In this document: piece after piece, positions 1 through 7,854 of the stretch
Layout: the number at the start of each line of letters is the position of its first letter
Numbering within the stretch: the stretch's first letter is position 1
Assembly (NCBI RefSeq): GCF_900109345.1
Contig: NZ_FNZN01000001.1
Coordinates: 751,883-815,882 of the forward strand
DNA: 64,000 nt
Origin: Maribacter orientalis
GTDB taxonomy: Bacteria > Bacteroidota > Bacteroidia > Flavobacteriales > Flavobacteriaceae
Reading direction: 5' to 3'
Notes under the pieces: model-generated
Told to the model about the DNA's origin: nothing
Database searches by the model: none
What the model saw: only the letters and a program-made list of their open reading frames with translations
Program-made: the position numbers and the translations under genes

Positions 1-99
1 GACCTAAATGCCTATACCATTAAAAAACGTAGTTGTACTCTAGGTCTCCGTGATGAAGAAAACAGCTTGGTCGATATATTGCGATTACAAATACGTTAA
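1..99 (+). CDS. C-terminal end of an unidentified gene
   Basis: Frame 1 is open from the window edge and closes at a TAA at 97-99, giving the last 32 residues (ending LRLQIR) of a protein whose body lies outside the window. The fragment is basic and has no motif I recognise. It could also be a chance open frame, because 32 codons is short. It points in the same direction as the copper cassette but lies 360 bases before it. Confidence 0.3.
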   Translation, partial: DLNAYTIKKRSCTLGLRDEENSLVDILRLQIR

Positions 100-458
100 A
101 ATGAACAGGAATAAGTAAAAGGGTTTTATAGCATGCTTATTTATTAGAATTGGTTACCTTATAGTATCATTAAAATAGAGACACTGCTGTTCTAGTAAAT
201 GTCGAAGATGAATTGAATTTCCCTCTGGAAAATTTTCCATATCAATTCTAAAAATTTGGCAGTACATACTGAATTGCGCAAATGCGATATTTATCACCTA
301 CCTATTAGAAAAACCGAGTAATTAAAATAAAAGGAAAGCAGTCTATGCTTGCTTTTGGGCTGGATTATGTCAATAGTTAACAATTACGTCAAAAGAGGTA
401 ATCTATTAAACCGAAATGGTTTTTATTTAACGAGATATTAATTAGAAAAATTAAGAAT
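100..458. other. Intergenic region without a supported gene
   Basis: About 360 AT-rich bases before the multicopper oxidase gene. No reading frame of useful length and no clear TAnnTTTG box are visible. The promoter of the copper cassette should lie here, but I cannot place it. Confidence 0.5.
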
Positions 459-2780
459 TTGAAATACATATCACTACTTATTTTATTAGGATGCCAAACC
501 ATCTTTGGTCAAAACCTTTATGAGCAGTCCCAAGAAGGAAACAATGACAATCTGCTAGTTCACGAATACACCTTGATCATCAAGGAAGAAATGGTAAACA
601 AAGCAGGAAAAGAGGTAAAGGGAATGACCGTAAACGGCACAATCCCAGGCCCAACTTTGGAATTTACCGAAGGCGAGTATGCGGTCATTTATGTAAAAAA
701 TGATATGAGTGTGGAAACATCCGTCCATTGGCACGGAATTATCATTCCCAATTTTTTTGACGGTGTTCCCTATTTAAGCACGCCACCCATTCGCCCAGGC
801 GAAACCTTTAAATATGAATTTCCAATAACGCAAAATGGCACCTATTGGTATCATTCCCATACGATGTTACAGGAACAAAGTGGCGTTTTCGGCTCTCTTG
901 TTATAAACCCAAAGGAAAAAACCTTGGATTATGACAAAGATTTGGTTTTGATGCTTTCAGACTGGACAAATGAAAAACCAATGAACGTACTGCGAAACCT
1001 AAAACGTGGTAACGAGTGGTACGGAATGAAAAAAGGAACATCCACCCCACTTAACAAAGTAATTGCTCGTGGTGCATTTGGTGCACAGCTCGATTTTTGG
1101 AGACAACGAATGGAAGGTGCTGACATAGCGGATATTTATTACCCAGCCTTTTTGGTCAATGGACAGCAACAGCCCGAATATCCCGATTTTAAAGCAGGGG
1201 AAAAAGTCAGGTTGCGAATCATAAACGGTTCGGCATCCAGCCAATTTTGGATGACTTTTGGCGGAGATATGCCCACGCTGGTTTCTGCCGATGGCCTTAA
1301 TGTTGAACCTATACAGAAGAACAAAACGTTTATCGCTATTGCGGAAACCTACGATTTTATTGTAACCGTTCCACAAAACGCAAAAATCGAGTTCAGGGCA
1401 ATGGCACAAGACGGTTCGGGTACTGCAACTGCAAATATTGGAAACGGAAAAGTGCTTCCTGCGGAAGTAGTTCCGAAACCCGATAAAATTAAAATGATGC
1501 AGAAAATGGCAAAAATGGATATGAAAATGGGTGCACACGCTTTAAAATTCCAACCAAAAAAAGATGAACGCTTTGAAATGAAAAAAGAATATGGAATGAA
1601 GATGGATGTAATGAATATGGATATGTCCAAAGATTCAACGATGAATGAAAAAGTGGACCATTCCAAAATGGACCACTCAAACCTGCCTGCCGGCAAGGAA
1701 GAAGTGAATATGGAAATGTCCAAAAATTCAGAAATGAAAATGGATGATTCTGATATAACAGGAATGGATATGTTTTCGGAATATAATTATGATTACTTGA
1801 AGTCTTCCGAAAAAACAACCTATAACAAAGATGTTCCAGTTAAGGAAATCTTGTTAAACCTTACGGGAAATATGAACCGTTACATCTGGAGTATGAACGG
1901 TGTTCCACTTTCCGAAACTGACCAGATAAAAATCAACCATAAAGAGGTTACAAGGATTACGTTAAACAACCTTACGATGATGCACCACCCAATGCACTTG
2001 CACGGACACTTTTTTAGGGTCATCAACAAGAACGGCGAATATTCGCCTTTGAAGCATACGGTTAATGTGCCACCGATGCAGGAAGTTACGATAGAGTTTT
2101 ATGGCAACGAGTATGGAGATTGGTTTTTTCATTGCCACATTCTGTACCATATGATGAGCGGGATGGCAAGGGTTATCAGTTATAACACGCCAAGAGACGA
2201 CCGTTTGAACGGTTATCCCATAAGTGGATTGCTCACTGAAGCCGATAAATATTATACGTGGGCTATGGTGGATGCCGCATCTCATATGACCGAGTTTAAC
2301 TTTACAACTTCCAACATTCGTAATCAGTTCAATGTGATGGCAGAATATGGATGGAATGAAAATTTGGAAGCAGAAGTTACCTACGAACGTTATCTACACG
2401 ATTATTTAAGAGTGTTTGGCGGTGTTAATATTGAAAATGAAATAGAAGATAGTCTGGATGAACTTTCAACCACAGCAATTGTAGGAATTCGATATTTAAC
2501 ACCTTATCTCTTTAATCTTGACGTGCGTATAGATACTAAATTGAGGCCACAGATTAGTTTGAGCCGTGAAATAATCATTTTCCCAAGAACCGCCATTTTC
2601 GGCAATTATGAGTATCAAGCAGATTTTGGATGGGTGGACGACCTTCCGGCAGCAGACAATTTTGCAAACGAAGTTGTTTGGAACGCAGGTGTGGAATATT
2701 TTTTATCACGAAACTTTTCATTGATGGCAAGCTACGATAACCGTTTTGGTACAGGTGGCGGACTATCAGTAAGATTCTAA
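459..2780 (+). CDS. Multicopper oxidase (CopA/PcoA type) fused to a CopB-like barrel domain
   Basis: Probable copper oxidase acting at the cell envelope, expected to oxidise Cu(I) to the less toxic Cu(II). All four copper-ligand motifs are visible: HWHG near residue 90, WYHSH near 132, HPMHLHGH near 510 and HCHILYH near 558. Residues 345-430 are a Met/His-rich insert typical of copper loading. From about residue 600 to the end the protein changes to alternating aromatic and polar strands ending in F, like the outer-membrane protein CopB/PcoB, so two normally separate proteins seem fused. The start is a TTG, because the frame is open back to 402 with no ATG. The N-terminus is hydrophobic and contains LLGC, a possible lipobox, followed by a possible FGQ cleavage site. 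It is the first gene of a copper cassette and is followed after 2 bases by a permease. Confidence 0.9.
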   Translation: MKYISLLILLGCQTIFGQNLYEQSQEGNNDNLLVHEYTLIIKEEMVNKAGKEVKGMTVNGTIPGPTLEFTEGEYAVIYVKNDMSVETSVHWHGIIIPNFFDGVPYLSTPPIRPGETFKYEFPITQNGTYWYHSHTMLQEQSGVFGSLVINPKEKTLDYDKDLVLMLSDWTNEKPMNVLRNLKRGNEWYGMKKGTSTPLNKVIARGAFGAQLDFWRQRMEGADIADIYYPAFLVNGQQQPEYPDFKAGEKVRLRIINGSASSQFWMTFGGDMPTLVSADGLNVEPIQKNKTFIAIAETYDFIVTVPQNAKIEFRAMAQDGSGTATANIGNGKVLPAEVVPKPDKIKMMQKMAKMDMKMGAHALKFQPKKDERFEMKKEYGMKMDVMNMDMSKDSTMNEKVDHSKMDHSNLPAGKEEVNMEMSKNSEMKMDDSDITGMDMFSEYNYDYLKSSEKTTYNKDVPVKEILLNLTGNMNRYIWSMNGVPLSETDQIKINHKEVTRITLNNLTMMHHPMHLHGHFFRVINKNGEYSPLKHTVNVPPMQEVTIEFYGNEYGDWFFHCHILYHMMSGMARVISYNTPRDDRLNGYPISGLLTEADKYYTWAMVDAASHMTEFNFTTSNIRNQFNVMAEYGWNENLEAEVTYERYLHDYLRVFGGVNIENEIEDSLDELSTTAIVGIRYLTPYLFNLDVRIDTKLRPQISLSREIIIFPRTAIFGNYEYQADFGWVDDLPAADNFANEVVWNAGVEYFLSRNFSLMASYDNRFGTGGGLSVRF

Positions 2781-2782
2781 AT

Positions 2783-4096
2783 ATGAATACTAACTATAAA
2801 AAAAACAGTCTATCACTAATAGGAGCTGTAGCATTGGGTACCGGTGTAATGATTGGTGCCGGAATTTTTGCCTTATTGGGTCAGGTCGCTGAACTGTCAG
2901 GTAATTTATTTCCACTTGCCTTCATTGCTGGAGCCATAATCTCAGGATTTAGTGCTTATGGTTATATCAAAATGTCAAATGCTTTTCCATCTTCTGGTGG
3001 AATAGCGATGTATTTGGTCAAAGCCTACGGAAAAGGAACTGTTGCAGCATCAGGTGCGCTTTTAATGGCGTTTTCAATGATAATCAATGAGAGTCTGGTC
3101 GCCCGTACTTTTGGTTCTTATACCTTACAGCTCTTTAATGTGGGCAACAACAGTGTTTGGGTACCCATACTGGGGGTAATCCTAATTGTGGGTGCCTTTC
3201 TAATTAATATTTCTGGCAATGAAATTATTGGAAAGTCATCATTAATTATGGCAATCATTAAGATTGGAGGCATCGCTATTTTTGCAATAGGAGCGCTCTG
3301 GGCTGCTGGCTTTTCTTTCCAAGATGCTATTTCATTAAGTAATTCAACGAATTATGCAACAACAGATTATTTAGGTGCATTGGCTTTATCTATTTTGGCG
3401 TATAAAGGATTTACAACTATTACAAACAGCGGTGGAGAAATTGTAAACCCTAAAAAGAATGTGGGACGGGCAATTATAATTTCTCTTTCAATATGTACCG
3501 TAATATATCTATTAGTGGCATTTGCAGTTTCCTCTAATTTAACTATTTCAGAAATTGTATCAGCCAAGGATTATTCATTGGCCGAGGCTTCGAAGCCAGC
3601 TTTTGGTCAATACGGATTATGGTTCACCGTTGGTATAGCAATAGTAGCTACCATATCGGGAATTATAGCCAGCATCTTTGCCGTATCAAGAATGACAGCA
3701 ATGTTAACAAAAATGAAGCTCATTCCTCATAAACATTTCGGAATGCCCGGTACTATTCAAAAGCACATGTTGGTTTATGTTGCTGTTATTGCAATTGTAC
3801 TAACTATATTTTTTGATTTAAGTCGTATAGCATCTTTGGGTGCCATATTTTATTTAGTAATGGACATCGGCATCCAATGGGGTGTACTGCGAAACTTAAG
3901 AAAAGAAGTTAAAGCTAATTCAGCCATAATTATAACGGCTATTTTGTTAGATGTCATAGTCTTAAGTGCCTTTTTATGGATTAAAGCGAGCACTGACAAA
4001 ACGGTCATAATTGTTGCACTAGTAGCAATAACGCTTATAATTTTAGGAGAAAGATGGTTTTTAACAGCCAACAAAAACAACAAGGATTCAGCATAA
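2783..4096 (+). CDS. APC-superfamily amino acid permease
   Basis: Integral inner-membrane transporter of 437 residues with about 12 hydrophobic segments. The N-terminal GTGVMIGAGIFALLG is the glycine-rich first helix of the APC family (amino acid/polyamine/organocation), which binds the substrate carboxylate. FPSSGG in helix 3 is also family-typical. The start codon lies 2 bases after the oxidase stop, so the two genes are surely co-transcribed and probably translationally coupled. The substrate cannot be read from the sequence. Its place in a copper cassette suggests uptake or export of a metal-binding amino acid, but that is inference. Confidence 0.85.
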   Translation: MNTNYKKNSLSLIGAVALGTGVMIGAGIFALLGQVAELSGNLFPLAFIAGAIISGFSAYGYIKMSNAFPSSGGIAMYLVKAYGKGTVAASGALLMAFSMIINESLVARTFGSYTLQLFNVGNNSVWVPILGVILIVGAFLINISGNEIIGKSSLIMAIIKIGGIAIFAIGALWAAGFSFQDAISLSNSTNYATTDYLGALALSILAYKGFTTITNSGGEIVNPKKNVGRAIIISLSICTVIYLLVAFAVSSNLTISEIVSAKDYSLAEASKPAFGQYGLWFTVGIAIVATISGIIASIFAVSRMTAMLTKMKLIPHKHFGMPGTIQKHMLVYVAVIAIVLTIFFDLSRIASLGAIFYLVMDIGIQWGVLRNLRKEVKANSAIIITAILLDVIVLSAFLWIKASTDKTVIIVALVAITLIILGERWFLTANKNNKDSA

Positions 4097-4129
4097 AATA
4101 TATATATAAATAATTTAAAATTAAATAAA

Positions 4130-4696
4130 ATGAAAAACATGAAAACAATAGTAAAAACGATAATGGTTATGGCTTTAATCGGTACAGTGGTTAGCTGTAA
4201 GTCAGCTTTCAATGCCACAGAGACATTGCAGGTTGATGAAAATAGAAATGCCATTTATCAAGAAATCATTTCAAACCCTATTCAGTTTGCCAATTTCATC
4301 AGTGAGGCACAAAAAAGTGAAGAAGCCAAAAAGATATTGATGAAAGCTCATATGGAAAAAATGGAATCTGGAGATATGAAAATGATGATGGAGAAAAATC
4401 CCGAAATGAAAGCAAAAATGCAATCCCATATGCAGATGATGATTGAGAAAAATCCGGAGATGATGCAAAAGATGCAATCTAAAATGCTCGATAGAATGAT
4501 AGCAAGTGAAGAAGGTCGTAAAATGTTGATGGATGAAATCCATAAAAACAAAATGATGAAAAAAGAAATGAAAACAAAGATGATGCAAATGATGGATGAA
4601 AACCCTGAAATGATGGAAGAAATGAAGCAGAAAATGATGGAGAAAAATCCCGAAATGATGAAGAAGATGAAAGGGAATATGAAGAATGAAGGATAA
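4130..4696 (+). CDS. Met-rich lipoprotein with repeated EKNPEM units
   Basis: Probable periplasmic copper-binding lipoprotein of 188 residues. The signal peptide ends in a lipobox (VVSC, Cys23). From residue 75 onwards the protein is made of repeats built on K/ENPEM followed by MxxKM(Q/K)xxM, at least five copies, rich in Met, Lys and Glu and predicted to be helical. Met-rich helices of this kind bind Cu(I) or Ag(I) in known periplasmic chaperones. I do not recognise a named family. It lies 33 bases after the permease and in the same operon. A second Met-rich lipoprotein follows at 5737. Confidence 0.75.
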   Translation: MKNMKTIVKTIMVMALIGTVVSCKSAFNATETLQVDENRNAIYQEIISNPIQFANFISEAQKSEEAKKILMKAHMEKMESGDMKMMMEKNPEMKAKMQSHMQMMIEKNPEMMQKMQSKMLDRMIASEEGRKMLMDEIHKNKMMKKEMKTKMMQMMDENPEMMEEMKQKMMEKNPEMMKKMKGNMKNEG

Positions 4697-4762
4697 TAAA
4701 TTCTTGCACAAAGATTGGAGTAATTTCAAATGAAAATATCAGGAACAAATAAATTAACTATT

Positions 4763-4957
4763 ATGAGAACATTAGCGATTATAATTATCGGATTAGTAAC
4801 CTTAAGTAGTTGCAACCAGAATACTGAACATTCAGAAATGATGCACAATAATGGAGATTCCTATTACTGGGGAATGCATATGGGATGGTGGTTTTTAACA
4901 CTTCTAATTGTAATACTACTGATAATGTTATTTATCAAATTCAACAAAAGAAAATAA
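4763..4957 (+). CDS. Small lipoprotein with one C-terminal membrane helix
   Basis: A 64-residue protein with signal peptide and lipobox LSSC (Cys17), a short Met/His-containing stretch (SEMMHNN, WGMHMGWW) and a hydrophobic helix near residues 40-58 followed by a basic tail. The in-frame ATG at 4730 is possible but would put a polar leader before the signal peptide, so 4763 is preferred. The Met/His segment next to the membrane suggests metal binding. It is followed after 2 bases by the rhodanese gene. Function unknown. Confidence 0.6.
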   Translation: MRTLAIIIIGLVTLSSCNQNTEHSEMMHNNGDSYYWGMHMGWWFLTLLIVILLIMLFIKFNKRK

Positions 4958-4959
4958 TT

Positions 4960-5640
4960 ATGGAGATAATAATAGCAGCGACCAAAACCTGTCAGCATAG
5001 ACTTATACTAGAGAAAGTGCTTCAAGCCGCTTGGTTGCCATATAAAGTAATTTATTCTGAGGAGCATCCCGAATTCTTTGAAAAGCATCATTTGAAACAC
5101 TCCCCATTATTGCTTGTAGATGACAAGATTGAATCTGTTGGTATGCCCGAAATAGATAAAATAAATGAACTAAAGGCAAGAATTAAGGATATATCCGAGC
5201 GAAGAACCTCTACTAGAGATGAGAACCATATGATACCCAAAAATATAGGAACAGAACCTGGTTTAGTAGAAGTTGACGTAACGTGGGGCAGTATTCAATC
5301 CATAACGGCCGCACAACAGGTGCATACGGTGGGAGAGCTAGAAGTATATAATCACCACAATAAAAGTTGGCCCATTATTGATGCGAGAAAACCTAATACC
5401 TCTGGTTCAGTAACCATACCTGGCTCAATAAATATCCCTTATACCGAGTTGGTAGAAAGAATGGATGAATTGGACATAAACAATCCCAGCATATTTTTTT
5501 GTAATGGCCCACAATGCCCACAATCATCAACAGCTATAAAAGACCTCTTGGATGCAGGTTGTCCAGCAAATAGAATTTTATACTACAGGGGAGGAATGCA
5601 TGACTGGATTACTTTAGGTCTTCCAGTACAACAAATTTGA
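4960..5640 (+). CDS. Thioredoxin/glutaredoxin-like domain fused to rhodanese domain
   Basis: A 226-residue cytosolic protein. Residues 1-70 resemble a small glutaredoxin-like fold with a TKTCQH motif where the redox Cys would be; the second Cys is missing. Residues 105-226 are a rhodanese domain with a DARKP segment, PGSINIPY and the active loop CNGPQC (Cys181), as in sulfurtransferases that pass sulfur through a cysteine persulfide. The frame is open further upstream, but the ATG at 4960 follows the previous stop by 2 bases and begins the fold cleanly. In the copper cassette it may repair or supply thiols, or move Cu(I)-binding sulfur; this is inference. Confidence 0.8.
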   Translation: MEIIIAATKTCQHRLILEKVLQAAWLPYKVIYSEEHPEFFEKHHLKHSPLLLVDDKIESVGMPEIDKINELKARIKDISERRTSTRDENHMIPKNIGTEPGLVEVDVTWGSIQSITAAQQVHTVGELEVYNHHNKSWPIIDARKPNTSGSVTIPGSINIPYTELVERMDELDINNPSIFFCNGPQCPQSSTAIKDLLDAGCPANRILYYRGGMHDWITLGLPVQQI

Positions 5641-5736
5641 AAATAGCAATGACTATTTCCAGTTGGAGAATGAATTTTAAAACGATCAGGAATAGGTTAA
5701 AATACGCTAACAATTATTAATTTAAAATCAAATAGT

Positions 5737-6168
5737 ATGAAAACAACAACAATTATTTTAATGGCAATTGGCTTAGTAAGTCTATCTAGTTGCGAACAGA
5801 AAACAGATACTAATGTCATGCTCGAAAATTCAGAAACAAGAACGGAACTTTTTGATGCGATTGCCAGCAACCACAATTACATGACAGAATTCATGGGCAA
5901 CATGCAAGACAACGACCATGCAATGCAGATGATGAAGGGCAACCAAAATATAATGGGTAATATGATGAAGGGTGAAAATTTAAATATGATTTTGAATGAT
6001 AGCCTGATGTCAATGAATATGATGCAATCAATGATGAAAGATGGAAAAATGATGAGTCACATGATGCAAATTATGCATAAGGAGGGCATGTTGAGTGAAG
6101 ATTGTATGAACTCCAGTATAAAGATGATGAACGATAAAGGAATGAATAAGGGAGGCATGCATAATTAA
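5737..6168 (+). CDS. Second Met-rich lipoprotein
   Basis: A 143-residue lipoprotein (lipobox LSSC, Cys19). The mature part has many MM pairs (MMKG, MMQSMMKDGKMMSHMMQIM) and several His and Asp, so it probably binds Cu(I). Its N-terminal mature part (ENSETRTELFDAIASN) matches in layout the beginning of the lipoprotein at 4130 (DENRNAIYQEIISNP), so the two are probably distant paralogues with different repeat regions. It is the last gene of the copper cassette, 96 bases after the rhodanese gene. Confidence 0.72.
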   Translation: MKTTTIILMAIGLVSLSSCEQKTDTNVMLENSETRTELFDAIASNHNYMTEFMGNMQDNDHAMQMMKGNQNIMGNMMKGENLNMILNDSLMSMNMMQSMMKDGKMMSHMMQIMHKEGMLSEDCMNSSIKMMNDKGMNKGGMHN

Positions 6169-6612
6169 AGATAAAATAAATACGAATACCAACTCCGCAT
6201 ATAATTTATTGCTTGTTCTGGCTTATTTGGAAAATTCGTAAGAATTTTCCAATGGCAAGTATTTGCTTATTAAAATAGTTATTTAATCCACTCAACAAAC
6301 CATATACCCAACATTAAAAAAGTTCTAATAAACCTATTACTACCTTATTACACTTGTACATTTTGAGTCATTTGCCTACCCTGAATAAACTATTGATCAT
6401 TTGCTTTCTTCTCTAAGTATAGTCAGTATGTATGATATTCCGATTGTATTTAGCAAGGCTATGAGACTAAGAAGTAAAGTAGGAAACGATGATAAAGTTT
6501 AAAAGTATAACAAAAAATATGCTTGTGAATCCATATGTTTTACCGAACTTAATTTTATGTTATTATCCGGAAATAACTTAATCCGATATATGTGTTTAAA
6601 GTTGATATTAAT
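6169..6612. other. Intergenic region without a supported gene
   Basis: About 440 AT-rich bases between the end of the copper cassette and the AI-2E-type permease gene. I see no reading frame with coding character and no convincing terminator hairpin. The region may mark the edge of an inserted cassette, but no direct repeats or integrase support this. Confidence 0.4.
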
Positions 6613-7644
6613 ATGAAAACAATACCCGCTGAAATTATTCGCCAAGTCTTTATGATATTATTTATTGTACTGATGGGTGGTATATTATTTAAGTCGCTGG
6701 TTCCTTATCTCTCTGGTTTTCTTGGAGCATTGACTCTATATATCTTGCTATTGGGGCCAATGAAGAAATTAACCTCTAAAAATTGGCGGCCGGGCTTAGC
6801 GGCATTATTATTATTAGTGCTATCCTTTTTTTGTATTTTACTCCCTTTTGCAGGAGTAGGCTTGATGTTAGGTAAAAAAGTGGGTAAGGGTCTTAATAAT
6901 TTTGAACACTATATTAATCTGATCAAACAGAAAATAGTTATTTGGGAAAATAACTTTGGTGTGGACTTAACCTCAAGTATAGAACCGGAAAAAATATCGT
7001 CTACATTATCTGAAGGATTGCAGGGTTTACTGGGTGGCTCGGTCAATATGGTCATTGCCATTGCAATGATGTATTTTATACTATATTTTATGTTGACTAA
7101 AAATGAGGAGTTAAATGCAGCCTTGGGCACGTATACCCCTTTTAAAAAGAAATATAGTGGATTGATATTTAATGAAATAAGGAAGAAGGTTCGCTCCAAT
7201 GCGATTGGGATTCCTGTGGTGGCGATTGCTCAGGGAGTAGTTGCTTTAATTGGATTTTTAATCTTTGGTATTGAACAACCTTTCTTTTGGGCGGTAATTG
7301 TAACTGTGGGATCTATGGTACCCGTGATAGGAGCTATTATCGGTATCATACCTGTTTTTTTAATAGCATTGTCAAATGACAACAATTTTCAGGCTTGGGG
7401 TATTTTATTGTACGGTATTATCATTGTAGGTACCACAGACAATATAATTCGTGTATACGTTTTGAACAAATTAGACAATGTACACCCTTTGATAACGTTG
7501 ATTGGGGTAATTATAGGGGTACCCATTTTTGGTTTTATAGGTTTAATTTTCGGTCCATTGCTTATTAGCCTGTTTTTAATGATGGTTAGAGTATATACCA
7601 AGGAATATGGAAGTATAACCTCTAAAAATGAAGTAAATCTATAG
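6613..7644 (+). CDS. AI-2E/PerM-family transporter
   Basis: Inner-membrane protein of 343 residues with the layout of the PerM/AI-2E exporter family: two N-terminal helices, a hydrophilic stretch (about 100-135), then six or more helices, with the conserved PVIGAIIGIIPV and VHPLITLIGVIIGVPIFGFIGLIFGP blocks near the end (quoted in part). Members export autoinducer-2 or act as Na+/H+ antiporters; the sequence does not tell which. A GTG seven codons upstream (6592) is in frame, but the ATG at 6613 gives the usual N-terminus. It stands alone on its strand. Confidence 0.85.
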   Translation: MKTIPAEIIRQVFMILFIVLMGGILFKSLVPYLSGFLGALTLYILLLGPMKKLTSKNWRPGLAALLLLVLSFFCILLPFAGVGLMLGKKVGKGLNNFEHYINLIKQKIVIWENNFGVDLTSSIEPEKISSTLSEGLQGLLGGSVNMVIAIAMMYFILYFMLTKNEELNAALGTYTPFKKKYSGLIFNEIRKKVRSNAIGIPVVAIAQGVVALIGFLIFGIEQPFFWAVIVTVGSMVPVIGAIIGIIPVFLIALSNDNNFQAWGILLYGIIIVGTTDNIIRVYVLNKLDNVHPLITLIGVIIGVPIFGFIGLIFGPLLISLFLMMVRVYTKEYGSITSKNEVNL

Positions 7645-7854
7645 TCATGGCATCTTGACCGATAATATCTTTAACTTATTAATTGTTAATTCTCAAAAGA
7701 TGTTTTAAAATTCATTTGTTCAGTAAAATGTGTACGAATTATTTTTAATTCATTGCATTTTTCAGTAGACCTTGTAATGATATTTATCATTTACAATGCT
7801 ATGACCAACAACTAACTTTAGTCAAATAAATACCATGGCTCAAAAATCCTCATA

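Noticed and set aside
189-252. A short frame reading VNVEDELNFPLENFPYQF upstream of the copper cassette that slightly resembles the start of fumarylacetoacetase
   Set aside because: Only about 20 codons, stop on both sides, and the similarity is weak; no further pieces of the enzyme follow.
999-1818. Long minus-strand frames inside the multicopper oxidase gene
   Set aside because: Antisense shadows caused by the Met/His-rich codon pattern (CAT in place of ATG); the plus frame has all copper motifs.
4271-4748. Minus-strand frames rich in His and Phe opposite the Met-repeat lipoprotein
   Set aside because: They are reverse readings of ATG-rich repeats and not genes.
1-6200. Idea that the copper cassette is an integrative mobile element
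   Set aside because: No integrase, relaxase, att-type direct repeat or tRNA is visible in the window; the suggestion rests only on gene content.
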